Assembly: GCA_020091685.1 (NCBI GenBank)
Contig: CM034591.1
Location: forward strand, 14,724,043-14,788,042
Source: Lutjanus erythropterus
Lineage: Eukaryota; Chordata; Actinopteri; Lutjaniformes; Lutjanidae
Reading direction: 5' to 3'
Length of the DNA: 64,000 nucleotides
Part shown: piece after piece, positions 32,709 through 44,433 of the stretch
How positions within the stretch are numbered: position 1 is the first letter of the stretch
How the letters are laid out: the number at the start of each line of letters is the position of its first letter
Notes under the pieces: model-generated
The model's database searches: none
Told to the model about the DNA's origin: nothing
The model's input: only the letters and a program-made list of their open reading frames with translations
Made by a program: the position numbers and the translations under genes

Positions 32709-33820
32709 GCTTTTGTCACTTCGGACGACAGTTCATTGACTTACATTAATTCCCTGGAGACTTAACCTTAACCATAAATGCTATCCCCCCAACGCTTAGC
32801 CTAACATGAACCAAAACCAAACCTTAACTGAACCTTAATTAAACAAGATCAAGGACAGGTTTATACACCTAAACGTGTGGATGCTGAATCAAACCAATGT
32901 GAGGATGATACAGTCTTCAGATTTTCCAACTGGGATGGGAATGTCATTAGTTCTGCAGGTGTTTCTTCACTAATAATTTAACCTGATGGTTGTGCTGCAT
33001 GAAAAGAGAAGGGTTCAGCAAAGGTTCTCTTGCCTGCTAATGGCAGCTAAGTTAGCAGACGTGCTGACCCAGAGCTAAAGTTGAGCAGCAGGAGAACATT
33101 AGAGGGAAAATCAGAAAGTGTTTTCCTCATAAAATATAATCCAGTTTCACCCAAATCAGTGACTAAAGTTATAAAGTTGTGCTTTTGTGCAGTAATGTTA
33201 CTCAGTAAGGCCCGCAGCCCACCATATGCTCCATGTAGCTAATTTTTGTTGTTGTAGCAGTCCACTATAAAATGCCTCGCACATAATCTGCTGATATCAC
33301 AGATATCACTTTCTCTAAAGTGAATAAATTCTAGCCAGCGGGCCTGTAATGACAATGTTGTACAGAGGCAGAACCATGTTTGTGGTGGTGAACGCTTGAA
33401 AACACACCGATGTAGAATACTGTCACCTATAAGCTAATTTAATTAAAAGTTGAAGATGAATTGACAGGTGGATGCCATGATATTACTGGTTGAAACTGGT
33501 TGGTTCTAACTCACTGAAGCACCCATTGAATTTTGTTTCACAGGAGGAAAAAAATAGTGGATTTCCATGATTTTGATATAAAATACAAAGCCTTTTTTGT
33601 ATAGTTTTTGGTATGTATAGTTAAAAAGGTGCACAGTATGACTGGGGATGTGATCTGAAAGGGTTTGAAAGGCAAAAAAATGAATTTCATCCCGACTTCA
33701 CCCTAAAATGTAGAAGTGTGTTTTAACGTATGGGAATCAGCTTTGTGTCCCCAGCCAGGTGATGACAAATGTGACCGTGTAAAACTTATTTATATCCCCA
33801 AAATATGGGTAATACAAGTG
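32709..33820 (-). other. nhs intron (no exon seen)
   Basis: No supported exon. Confidence 0.4.
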
Positions 33821-33828
33821 AACATGCG

Positions 33829-33829
33829 T

Positions 33830-33907
<78 letters not shown>
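33829..33907. repeat. (CA)n microsatellite, long
   Basis: About 39 perfect CA units. Open frames that run through it (mostly His-Thr or Val-Cys) are artefacts. Confidence 0.97.
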
Positions 33908-33909
<2 letters not shown>

Positions 33910-34039
33910 TCACAAGCTCATGGGCATCACTGTTTCTAATTGGAGCCTTTACCTCACTCTCACACTCTCTGTCTCTTTTCTCTTTCCATCCAATCACCTC
34001 TTTGCATCTTTTCTTCTTTTGGATTTAATGTATGTGCCT

Positions 34040-34440
34040 CCTCCCCATGTCCTCCTCTCTCTCTCTCCCTCTCCCTCTCCCCTCCCCCTCCCCCTGGGTG
34101 ATGCCAGTGCTGTTGTCAGGCTGGAGCTGAAAGCAGCCAATCGCGTGGCTCTGTGCTGAGGAGCTCTGGGGTGATGTTAGGCAGTTTCATGCTCATACGA
34201 TGAGCTTTGCCAAATGTAGGTCATGCTTCTCCTCTCTCTCTCTTTCTCTCTCTTTCTCTCCCTCTCACATACATACACACACACACATAAACCTCTTCAC
34301 CCCTTCGCAGACACACACATACACAGAAAACAGATAAGGAAGTGTGTATTTTCATCACACGGGTACACACACACACACACAGAGCCACAGACACACAAAG
34401 GTGTACTGATGCAAACACACATACACACACATTAACACAC
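34040..34440. repeat. pyrimidine-rich and CA-rich low-complexity stretch
   Basis: CT/CCCT runs at about 34055-34094 and 34230-34265, then several short CA tracts to 34440. Confidence 0.8.
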
Positions 34441-35250
34441 TCCTCATCCCTCCACACACTCGGTCTCACAGGGTGGGGTGGCACTCTGCTCAGTGGTAAC
34501 ACTCTCAGTTGTTTGGTAACAACTGGTAGATCTGTTCCTCACAGGACGCACAGCTCACAAGATGTTGGGATTCTTCCTCTGCAGCCAATATTTCCACCAA
34601 TAATAAAACATTGATTACGGAGTGAAAACACACTATGAAACAAAAAAGTGGGGAAAAAACTACTCCTGTCTTCTCCTGAACTCTTCTTGAACTGCTTCAG
34701 TGCAGCACAAGCAGGATTTTGATGTGAACTGCAGCCATAGGAGCTGGCAGATTATATATATAAATCAGGTAAATCAGAGACCAAACCGAGCAGTGCAACT
34801 GGATTTACAACATAATGCAATTAATATATGTTATGTTAGCAAAATGTATTCATTTTTATTAAGCACCGGTACAGTTTTAAGAATACTGAGGTCAAAAGTC
34901 CAAATTTCCCCCGTGCAGCCCCACCCACCGAAGAAACTTTTGACTCTCTGGCAATCAAACTTTCTGAATATTTAAAAAAAATACAAAAATTCACATTTTA
35001 TCTGTTTACTGTTGCCTATACTTTATGTAAGTGTTATCTTTTTACATTATGATCCTCTGCCAAATTTATTCCAAAAAAATCAATTTTATGTAAAATGTAA
35101 AACCCTCCTCACGTCATCATCAACCCCACAAATTTTCAGAAAAATCCCCATGTCCTCATTGGTAGCAACAGCCCTGCTGATAAAGTGGCTGCAGGTGAGC
35201 TCTTTTCCCTTATGGAGGCACCACTAGTTATAGAAGTATTTTCCAACTGT
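34441..35250 (-). other. nhs intron (no exon seen)
   Basis: No supported exon. Confidence 0.4.
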
Positions 35251-35256
35251 AAATCC

Positions 35257-35690
35257 ACACTATGCTCTCTATCGCCAAAAGTATAGCCACATACTTCTGG
35301 TCTGGGACTGTTTTTCATGGTTAGGCCCCTCCCTCTCTTAAGGAAGATCTTAATGCCACTGCATAAAGTAATGTTTTATATAAGAGTGTGCGCTATTTTT
35401 GGCAACAGTTCAACATGACACACAAAACAAGATCCATAAATATATAGTATTCTTAGCTTGGGGTTGAAGAATTTGACTGGTCTGCCGAGAGCCCTGACCT
35501 CGACTCCATCCAGCACCTTTGTAATGAATTTGATTTCTGACTGTGAGCCAGACATCAGCGGCAGACTTCATTAATGCTCTTGTGGGTGAATGGGAGCAAA
35601 CCATTATTGTGGGAAGACTTGCTATGGTGTTAAACAACAGGGGGAGAGTGCTTGAGTGTCCACATACTTTTGGCCATGAAGTGTCACATA
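35257..35690 (+). mobile_element. degenerate Tc1-like transposon with transposase remnant
   Basis: The left end has 'cgccaaaagtatagccacata' and the right end 'gtccacatacttttggcca', inverted copies. The interior at about 35475-35530 still reads like the Tc1 transposase block DW..SPDL..IQHL (DWSAESPDLDSIQHL), followed by a region equivalent to 'TNALV.EW'. It is riddled with frame breaks and about a third of full length. Not functional. Confidence 0.8.
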
Positions 35691-35710
35691 TCATTTTCCC
35701 TCATAATAAT

Positions 35711-35880
35711 GGTGGCCTGGTAGCTCAGCTGGTGGTGCGTTCACCCCGTGTACTGAAGCTGTGAGTCCTCTGCAGCGACCGTGGGTTCAACTCCCACCTG
35801 CGGCCCTTTGCTGCATGTCACTCCCCGACTCTCTCTCCTCCTTTCCTGTCATATCTTCAGCTATCCTGTAGTCAACAGTT
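35711..35880 (+). mobile_element. tRNA-derived SINE
   Basis: It starts ggtggcctgg, then a perfect A box TAGCTCAGCTGG (35721-35732) and B box GGTTCAACTCC (35784-35794), as in Pol III internal promoters. It continues 'gcggccctttgctgcatgtcactcc' and a pyrimidine-rich tail, typical of a percomorph SINE. The tRNA part cannot fold as a normal tRNA (spacing and extra bases), so it is not a tRNA gene. Confidence 0.85.
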
Positions 35881-37050
35881 GTATAAATCTGATCATTCAT
35901 TTTGCCATTAGCAGCACAGGTAACATAATTTGTAGAATCTGTAATTTGATGTCTCTTTATGGTTTATATTTACATTATCTGCTAAAGTTACATGACACAG
36001 TGTTTTCTGTAATTCGAACCAGAGCTCTGTTGTATCATAGTGGCTCATTGTACTGATGATTTAACCATGAGAATTTCAAGTGCTTTCAAACGTTGGAAGT
36101 GAAATAAATGAATGAAAATGAGCACTTTTACTAGAAACCTGGCAATACACAAGTAGATCTTGTCCTGCTGCGTCACTCTTCTTCACTTTATTGATTTCCC
36201 TTATTAAATCATTACAAGGATAACAATAAGCGGAGCAGGCAAATTAACAAAACTTATGAATGTCCTACTCAGTCACAACTCTAAACTCTAACTGTAAAAG
36301 ATTAATTTTAATACTGCTGCTAATTCTAAATTGCTGAAGAATAAGAAGATATGAAAAGTCTTAAAAGGTCTGATTTACTTTCAACTTTATCACATCAGCT
36401 GTTTCTGATTAAAGTGCTGAATTATTAGTTACCCATTGAATTGAGGAGTGATTGGAGTTTTGCTGACTATCAGAGAAACTCTTGACCGTTTGCCTGAATA
36501 ACACAGAGAATTGAATTTTATGATTAGACTGATGATACTGATCACATCAATGTGTAAATAATTATTTCCTGTTGTAGCTGGTCAAGGTTGCTAGTTTTAA
36601 TAACTATATATAAAGTTTAGTAGTTAAATCCAGTAGTTCTCAATCAAGGATCAGACCCCTTGTAAGGATCACAAGACAAATCTGAAGCGTTGTCAGATGA
36701 TTCATAAATGTCTGAAAGCGGAAAAATCAATGCTCTGCTACAAAAAACTGTTTTCATATTTTGGGACCTTTCTCTAATCTTTTCTTTTTTTGTGAAATAT
36801 TGGGCAATTTGACCTCTTCTGGCCTTGAAAAGTTATTTAAATTAAACATCTAAGAAGGTTAGAGTGGAAAGAAGCCAAAAAGAGAAAAAAACTGGTTAGA
36901 TTTTTATTTTATTTTTTAGCCCATGGATTTTGTAAATGTAAAATCTTGATCTGAAAAGTTAACTGGCAGCTATATTAAATGTTGTGTGGTAAAAGTGGAA
37001 AGTAGAATAAATGGAAATAGTCAAGTAAAGTAGAATTAACTTTGTACTTA
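35881..37050 (-). other. nhs intron (no exon seen)
   Basis: No supported exon or clear repeat end. Confidence 0.4.
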
Positions 37051-37053
37051 GGT

Positions 37054-37335
37054 TAAAGGATCAGTGCAAAGAGATTTAGCGGCAAAACGAGAAAGGCCGT
37101 ATCCAGAGCCAGTGTTTGTCTGGTCCGTTCTGGGCTGCTGTAGTTGACGTGTGACATGGACAAGGATGCACACCCTCTGTATGTATCAATGGCTTATTTC
37201 TAAGATAACAAAAACATAGCAATTCTTATTTTTATTATACACTAATGAAAACATATGTATGAATATTATATTCTATTTCTGCCGTATTCTGCCAATTCAT
37301 CTTCCCAAATCTTGACCTTCAAGCACTAGAATAAA
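37054..37335. mobile_element. TIR element of the 'AAAGGACCAGTGTGTAGGATTTA' family, decayed copy
   Basis: It shares 'ttaaaggatcagtg', 'ggccgtatccagagccagtgttt', 'ctggtccgttctgggctgctgtag' and 'tatgtatgaatattatattctatttctg' with the copy at 44071-44433, in the same orientation. Confidence 0.6.
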
Positions 37336-37582
37336 TGTACTTGGTCACTTTCCGCCACTGACCGTTGTTCAAGTTCTAAAAACTACCTAAAAAATAATTA
37401 CTAGATCAGTGTTAATTTTGTCACACCTCAAATTATTTGTGTGTCCCGATGTTTTGATAATAGATCTACTTGTGTATTGACATTTAGCTCCTTTTTCATG
37501 GCTTACGGGGAGAACCTTCGCTCTTAAATTGCTTTGTTGTAGCATATGAATTAGCATTACACCATGAGCTGCTGACAAATAC

Positions 37583-37644
37583 GCAGACACACACACACAC
37601 GCACGCACACACACACACACACATACACATACACACACGCACAA
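37583..37644. repeat. (CA)n microsatellite
   Basis: CA tract with CG and TA interruptions. Confidence 0.9.
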
Positions 37645-37718
37645 AGCTCCTCCTCAGAGAGAGAATCATTTCTACTTGCCTGGGTTGCCACTGCTAGGTT
37701 GACCTATTTTTGTCCAGA

Positions 37719-37742
37719 CCTCTCTCTCTCTCTCTCTCTCTT
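37719..37742. repeat. (TC)n microsatellite
   Basis: About 11 TC units. Confidence 0.9.
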
Positions 37743-38277
37743 TCTGTGTCTCTGCCTCGCTCGCTCGCTCCAGCCCCATAATTCACCCTGCTTAATAATT
37801 CACTACAGCTTTATAAGCCTCTACTCTGCTAAATGACAGGCTCAGGAAAACAACAACAGTTTTTACAGATGCATTTTGCAAAGACACATAAATAGAATAC
37901 TGCGCACATATAATACAGGATGTACTGTATGTAAGGTAGGTTATATATAGGATGAAAACGGAAGGACACAAAGGTATAAGTTACTCGTAGCTGTAAGGAG
38001 TGTATAAGTCGGCAGGTAATTTACATTCACCACATGACATCCATCACTTTTTGGAGGATAACAGAATGAGACCGTAGAAGAGGAAAACAGGGATAATGGT
38101 GGTGGCGGTGGTTGTGGGGTGTTATTGTAAAACTGCAGATTATTTGCAAGTCTATGCACAGACTCGCTCTGCCTGATGTGATTGGATGGCCGGATTGGGC
38201 AGGAACCAATAAGGGCACCAGGAGGAAGAGAGCAGGCACACAGAGTACTCTCGCTGATGCTGGGCACACCCTGTAGC

Positions 38278-38280
<3 letters not shown>
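37743..38280 (-). other. nhs intron (no exon seen)
   Basis: No supported exon. 37780-37850 has several TAAT-type words and no repeat resemblance. Confidence 0.35.

Positions 38281-38320
<40 letters not shown>
38281..38320. repeat. (GT)n microsatellite
   Basis: 20 perfect GT units. Confidence 0.97.
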
Positions 38321-38321
<1 letters not shown>

Positions 38322-38704
38322 AGTGCCTGTAAAATGAATGTGTATGCTAGTTTGTTTGTGAACATGTTTGAAAGACAAGATATTTCCTTTAAACTAAAAA
38401 TTCCTGCCTCCTTTATTTTACATCTACCCTGCCCCCTTTTTAAATCTCCTCCCAGGAGCTGATGCAGAACAAAGGCAACAAACGTAATATATTCTGTACC
38501 CATATTGTCATTGCATTATAAATAACACTCGCACCTCTGCAGGTTTTGCATAAGCCCGCGTACCTGTGTGAATCTTTCAATTTGACGCTGTTATTTCTGA
38601 ATTTCCCTCTTGGGCTATTTTTAAGAGTTGCGAGCTGCAGCAGGCGTTTCAGGCTTTAAGGGCTTTAGGGGGAAGAGGAACAAGGTTGGCCAGATGATCT
38701 ACTC

Positions 38705-39370
38705 TTAAAGGAATAGTTAAACTTTTTGGGAAATATGCTTATTGGCTTTCTTGCTGAGAGTTAGATAAGAATGTCGTACCACTCTCATGTCTGTCCATTC
38801 AATGTAAGGCTACAGCTGGTTAGCTTAGCTTAGCAATTTTTGTTGTTTTTTTAGCACTAGATCATGTAAAAAAACAAAAAAGTTGAATCCTACACTTCTT
38901 GAGCCTGTACATCATGAGTCATATTTTCAAACACAATACACATCACGTGTTTTAGTTTTAGCATCAATTAGGAGTAAATAAAATATTTTTATTTTCCAAA
39001 CTTTAGCTATTCCTGCTCATGAGGCCACCACTGTGAGTAAAATAAATTGATATCATTCACAAATGAAAATTGAACTTTGAAACTGTGAATTTTGAGTTTT
39101 GACTGTTTTATCTTGCTGTAGCAACAATTAATTTCCACAGATCAGAGGAAATATATGCCTTTAAATACTGTGTTAAACAGTACTCACATGGATTTTTTAC
39201 CTTTGGACATAGCTAGCTGTTCCTCCTGTTTCTAGTCTTTATGCTAAGCTAAGCTAATAGGCTGTGGCTTCACATTTATCATTCAGACAAAAGGGTGGTA
39301 TCAGTCTTCTCATCTAACTCTCATTAATCAAAGCGGATGAGCATATTTCCCTCAACGTCCAACTATTGCA
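38705..39370. mobile_element. percomorph-type MITE
   Basis: The left arm reads ttaaaggaatagttaaactt, then 'gggaaatatgcttattggctttcttgctgagagttagataag', 'accactctcatgtctg' and 'gctggttagcttagcttagc'. The right arm is the inverse: 'gctaagctaagctaataggctg', 'gggtggtatcagtcttctcatctaactctc', 'gcatatttccctcaacgtccaactatt'. Inverted arms of about 120 bp surround a non-coding core. Confidence 0.75.
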
Positions 39371-39623
39371 TGAAGTCAGGGTGAAAACAAATCTGTGAGA
39401 TTAAAAACAGCCTCATCGCTTCACTTCCTTGCTATATTTTCCACAAGGGCTCTAATGAGAGCGCAGAAAGAGCAGAGAGGGTGTTGGGTGCGTGAGTGTG
39501 TGTGATGCTGTCGTCTGATCAATGTGACAGTGAGAGTGAGTCTCCTCGAAGAACCCCGGCCTTATTGCTCTTCTCTTACACACTGCCCCCCTCACACACA
39601 TAACATACTCTGTCTCTCACTGT

Positions 39624-39625
<2 letters not shown>

Positions 39626-39696
<71 letters not shown>
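39626..39696. repeat. (CA)n microsatellite, long
   Basis: About 35 CA units, nearly perfect. Confidence 0.97.
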
Positions 39697-39705
<9 letters not shown>

Positions 39706-40425
39706 ACAGTACAGTGGTTACAGTTTCCTTCTCTTCTATCTCCCTCTGTCATCTTCTTCCCCCCGTCGTCTTTTATCTCTTGTTCCCTTCACCACTCCTT
39801 CTTTATTCCTTCGCCCCTTCTTCTTCTCTCTGCACTTCAACCACGGCTGCATCCCGGAGGCCAACCAACTGTGACGATCGCATTGTCTCCGCTCCACCTC
39901 CCCAGCTGACCAAATACCGATGGCTATTAGCCAATCAGCACTGTGTGATGAAATACCACAAACTCAAGGTTCACCTAGTAGCTCGTTCAGGACCCTTAAC
40001 TCTCAGGAAATGGTACTAGCTCAGGTTTATTCAATAGAAGTTCTTGGATCATGTGATAAGAGATATATGGGCATATATGGGTGGAGAGATTGTGACTTTT
40101 GTCTCTGTTCTGAGCTCACATGATGACACCAGAGCAAGTTTTATTCACTGAAGGAGGCCACAGGATACTGTTGAAAGTATAACTGAAAAAACAGATGATT
40201 TAAGACACACTATGCAGCCTTTTCCCCCAAAAAAACAATGCATAGACTCATACAAAAATAATAATTCCACTCAGTTATCACCCATGACCACCAGAAGTGT
40301 GTGGCGGTGCCTACATCCAACCCAAAACATATTTTACTTCCTGAGGATGAGACTTAATAATCAGCTATCTTTCTGGTGTTTTTACAAACAGCAACTGATA
40401 AATCCTTCTTATTCTACCTGTAATC
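39697..40425 (-). other. nhs intron (no exon seen)
   Basis: Pyrimidine-rich start, no supported exon. Confidence 0.4.
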
Positions 40426-40429
40426 AGTT

Positions 40430-40690
40430 TAGTTTATCAACAAAATAATGATCTGCTGTTTAATTGTGAATTTCTTGTTGTCATTTGTCAAGCAAACTTT
40501 CCAGATCCTCAGGATTTGCTGCTTTTTTTGTCTTGTGATAGTAAACTGAATATCTTTTGTTTTGGACTGTTGGTTGGACAAAACAAGCACTTTTAAAGAC
40601 ATCGTCTTGGGAATGTTTCACTATTTACTGACATTTTACAGACCAAGCGATTAATGAAAAAAATGAAAATCCGATGGGAATCGTTGACTC
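40430..40690. repeat. dispersed 'TAATCGATTAATC' family fragment
   Basis: Shares 'tgatagtaaactgaatatctttt', 'acaaaacaagcacttttaaagacatcgtcttggg' and 'cattttacagaccaagcgattaatg' with pieces at 26630-26830, 54790-55060 and 58900-59020. Non-coding. Confidence 0.55.
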
Positions 40691-41069
40691 TAGCCCTGGT
40701 TGAAAGCTCCAGAAAAGCTCATTAATGAACCTTGAGTTAAGAGTATTTTATTACAGATATGTTTTCAAAGTCCAGAGTGAATCTTCATGCTCAAAACCAT
40801 AATTCTGCTCTTCAATCCTATTCATATACCTAGTGTTTATAAGTAACTTTGTTCTTAATAATGCAGTAACTGATGCTTTTGGCCACTTGGGGGCATCAGA
40901 AACAAGTCGTGTTCGGAGCATTAACATATCATCATGTTATACATTTGATGTGGTTGGTTTATTACAGAGCAACATGGTCATTTATTTGGAGTCATGTTTG
41001 ATTAATTTAAGTCCATTATTCACTCTTTTTTTAGCTGTGTTTTTAGTCTCCACCAGCTCCTGAGAAAAA

Positions 41070-41290
41070 TATCTGGCTCTTCAGCTGCTAAATGCTTCAC
41101 TATGTTCACCAGCTAGTTGCTGACTGTGTCCCCTGTTTGGTGTTGAGCAGGCAGTGTACAGTGGGCTTTTGGAGCTTTTCTTACTGGAAACAGCAGCCTG
41201 CCGCAGCTGAAAGAGTGACCCAGAACAGCAAAGTTGTGGGTCAGACAGCTTAACGATGAGCGGAAACTCACAAGCAGCCCTCTCACACTG
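41070..41290. repeat. dispersed fish repeat fragment (probable)
   Basis: The words 'ctgctaaatgcttcactatgttcaccagctagttgctgactgtg' and 'ggcagtgtacagtgggcttttggagctttt' look like a common percomorph repeat. The minus-strand frame over it (41081-41305) is therefore not taken as a gene. Confidence 0.35.
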
Positions 41291-42640
41291 TAAAACTGAT
41301 TTCACATTGTCATTTGATACATGATTATACAGGTATCATTTCTAGCTGCTTTGAGAAAACCAGAGTAGATCTTAAAATGTCCAGGACACACCAAAAAGTC
41401 AAGCGTAAGCAAACCTTCAGAGCAGCACCAAGAAATGCCAATAGCTTTCTTTCTGTGTTCCCATCTTATTTGACTTTTGTTTATCTACACGGATAGTTTT
41501 CGCTTCATTTGTTGTGAAATATTTGTTTCCGTGAATTCTGCTTCCATCAAAATACAGTGAAGGTGAATGGAATTTGAACTACGGTGCTCATTGACATTGA
41601 AAAATCATGTACAGAAAGTTCAATGGCAACGTCTCTTTTCATTAGCAGCTGTCCTTGTTGCTCTAGATGATCCACACAGATCCACAGTGAGCGGCTCCTT
41701 CAATAGAACGTAGTTCCAGTGAGAACTATTCACAGTGTGTTTTGTACCTTTGGAACTGGAGTTACATCCCAGTAACTTCTATATTTTCTGGTTTCATCAA
41801 TGTGAATAGGACACTAACACAGTGTAATGTTTGTGTTTAGCTTCTGCCATCAGCTGTGATAGAGAGCGTTGTTGTGGTGGTTGCAGTTGAGATAGCCTTG
41901 CTAATTGGAGGAAAATATATTCTTTGTTTTGCCTGAACCAGTGCTTTAATATAGTCGTCTGTCTCTAAAATTTGTGGGCTTGTTTTAGTTCTTCTCCGGG
42001 CAACTAGCTGTGATTATACAATATAATGTTTGTTTTTCTGTCAGTCAAGATTTAGGTCCAGTTAAGTGAGTTAAAGAGACGTTCTGATTGGATTAGCAGA
42101 TGTCTTTTCTGATACTGTTACACGCTGCAGAGCTAACTGGCTTTTTAGAAACTTCAGCTAGCTGGCTAGTAAGTGATCAGAAGTTCAGAGAAACAGAAAA
42201 AATATGAGAAAGCACATAAAACGGTGGATAATAAAGTTTTTGGCGCATTGAACAAACACATACCAATCCAACACCTCTTGAATGTGCCATCAGTGTCTCA
42301 TCCATGTCAAATCTCACTGAACAAAGTTTTGTTGTTTCATAAAGATGACAACACAGCCCCTCCGAGTTCAGATGAAAACAAAGTGAGCAGTTTGAGTCTG
42401 GGAAGAGGTGGCAGAGGATGGCCGCATGGATAATCACCTCCCGAATCTACTGAACGATTCTGACAGCTTTGAAGGAGTTGGAGATACAAACACAGATTTT
42501 AAAGCCCACCAGGGGATTTCACTTGCATTTAATCCCCTCAGAGTTCAAGTAGATGTCAGTGGAGTAAAATGTGAGTGCATGTGTGCATGTAAACATATAT
42601 AATATTTAAGAATGACCAACCCAGCTTTGAAAGTCTTCAA
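41291..42640 (-). other. nhs intron (no exon seen)
   Basis: No supported exon. Confidence 0.4.
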
Positions 42641-42644
42641 TGAT

Positions 42645-42760
42645 TTAACAAGATAATCTCACAACAAGGTCCATTTTGTAGCAGTTCTGAAGCTTTTCAT
42701 CGTATCAGAGATTCTTCCTCAACAGAAGAAGTTGCCCAGTTGTGATTGAACTGTAAATTA
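42645..42760. repeat. half of the 'ACAAGGTCCATTT' TIR element
   Basis: 'caacaaggtccattttgtagcagttctgaagctttt' matches the left arm of the complete element at 43548-43962. No right arm was found. Confidence 0.5.
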
Positions 42761-43208
42761 CAATGTTTTTGATGATTGCTTGTCCATATAGGCTTTAAAG
42801 GTGAACTACTTAAGTTGTTTTGTGGCTCCTGATGGAGCTGAGCAAAATTGGATAAATCCCCTCAAGTGATGTCACTTGAGTCAGTGTCAGTTGGGGCTGA
42901 AGACTACAAGTTTTAAAAATTAAGAAAATCTCGGGATGTGAAATTGGGAGGACGTGAGCTTACCTGACCTCTGCAGCCTGCCCCTTATGTCTGCTTGAGG
43001 CTAGAGGATCGAGGTTACATTAGCCGCAACTAGCATCACACATCCAAAGCTGCAACTGAATTGCATTGTGGGTAATGTAAGCGTCTTAAAATAAGAACAT
43101 TTCCTTAAGTAAAAAAAGATGTTCTCTCTGAGTGTGTTGCATCGAATTTGATCTTTTCTTTAAAAAAAAAAACGGCTAATGCTAACACTAAATCACTGGA
43201 GTACTCTT

Positions 43209-43545
43209 TTAAAGGTCCAGTGTGCAAGATTTACATGGGTTTACTTGCAGAATAAGGCAATAATTGGAATATAATATTCCTAAGTATGTCATCATTAGTG
43301 TATAATCGCCTGAAAATAAAAATTGTTGTGTTTTTGTTACCTTAGAATGAACTATTCCTATCTACAGAGGGTGGGGTTTCTACAGTAGCCCAGAACAGAC
43401 AAACACTAACTCTAGGTACAGCCCTTAATGTTTCACAGCCACTGTAGGTTCTCCTAAACACGTGGAAGGGGAAAGTGACATCACATGTATGCAGTCTGCA
43501 ATCTCACCGCTACGTGACACTAAATCCTACACACTGGTCCTTTAA
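43209..43545. mobile_element. TIR element of the 'AAAGGACCAGTGTGTAGGATTTA' family
   Basis: The left end ttaaaggtccagtgtgcaag and the right end aatcctacacactggtcctttaa are inverse copies with few mismatches. About 337 bp, non-coding. It lies in the opposite orientation to the copy at 44071. Confidence 0.75.
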
Positions 43546-43547
43546 GT

Positions 43548-43962
43548 TTAGACTGAAAGTTCATTCTTGACCTTGAAAATAGTAGTTGACACAACAGTCT
43601 CACTACAAGGTCCATTTAGTAGCTGTTCTGATGCTTTCAGTGTTTCTCAGCATATGGAGTTGCAGTTGCCCATGATCAAACGCACCAGAACAGCTGATAC
43701 ATGTACAGATACTACATGACGTTCAGTGTCAGTCTAAATGTAGTCCAGTCATATTACACCACTTTTCATCATCACCTTATATGGTAGCATGTATGAGAAG
43801 TCCTTAAAGTGTTCAAAAATAATTGAGATTTGAACATACATTTTCATGACAACTGGGAACATTGTATTTTATAATTGAAAGCTCCGCAACAGCTACTGCG
43901 TGGACCTTGTAGCAAGATTGTTTGGTTTCCATGCTCATGAATAAACTTTCAGTCTCAAAAAT
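43548..43962. mobile_element. TIR element with long imperfect arms ('ACAAGGTCCA' family)
   Basis: The left arm (gactgaaagttcattcttga … cactacaaggtcca … agtagctgttctgatgctttc) and the right arm (gaaagctccgcaacagctact … tggaccttgtagca … tcatgaataaactttcagtc) are inverse over about 100 bases. No coding capacity. It abuts the element ending at 43545. Confidence 0.65.
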
Positions 43963-44070
43963 ATTGAAGTCAGTTCATATGTTCTTACTTGTAAGTGTAG
44001 TTACTTGAAAGCAGTAAGTAAAAAAGCAGCTTCCCTGTCCCATCTGTCACGTTAATGACAGATGGTTTGA

Positions 44071-44433
44071 TTAAAGGACCAGTGTGTAGGATTTAGTGGC
44101 ATCTAACGAAGCTTGCAGATTGCAAACACCTCACCTCACCCTCCCCTTCAGACTCAACAAGACTCATGACAAATGTGAAAGGCTGTATCTACAGCCACTG
44201 TTTGGTTTGTCTGTTCTGGGCTACAAAGAAATATTGCAGTGCAACCGGCTTGCTGCTACCATGAGGGCTTCGCCATCTGTAGATATAAATGGTTCATTCT
44301 ACGGTAACGAAAACACAGTGATTCTTATTTTCAGGTGATGATAGACTAATAAAAACACACATATGAATATTCTATTCTATTTCTGATATATTCTTCTAAT
44401 AAATCATTGTAAATCTTACACACTAAATCTTTA
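44071..44433. mobile_element. TIR element of the 'AAAGGACCAGTGTGTAGGATTTA' family
   Basis: It starts ttaaaggaccagtgtgtagg and ends with the weaker inverse 'aaatcttacacactaaatcttt'. It contains 'ctgttctgggctac' and 'gaatattctattctatttctgatatattc', shared with the copy at 37054. The 80-codon frame here is part of the repeat. Confidence 0.7.

Noticed and set aside
31203..34159. Open frames up to 147 codons of repeated Thr-His or Cys-Val
   Set aside because: Produced by CA/TG microsatellites; not proteins.
35711..35800. tRNA gene
   Set aside because: A and B boxes are present, but the flanks show the body and tail of a SINE and the tRNA part does not keep normal tRNA spacing.
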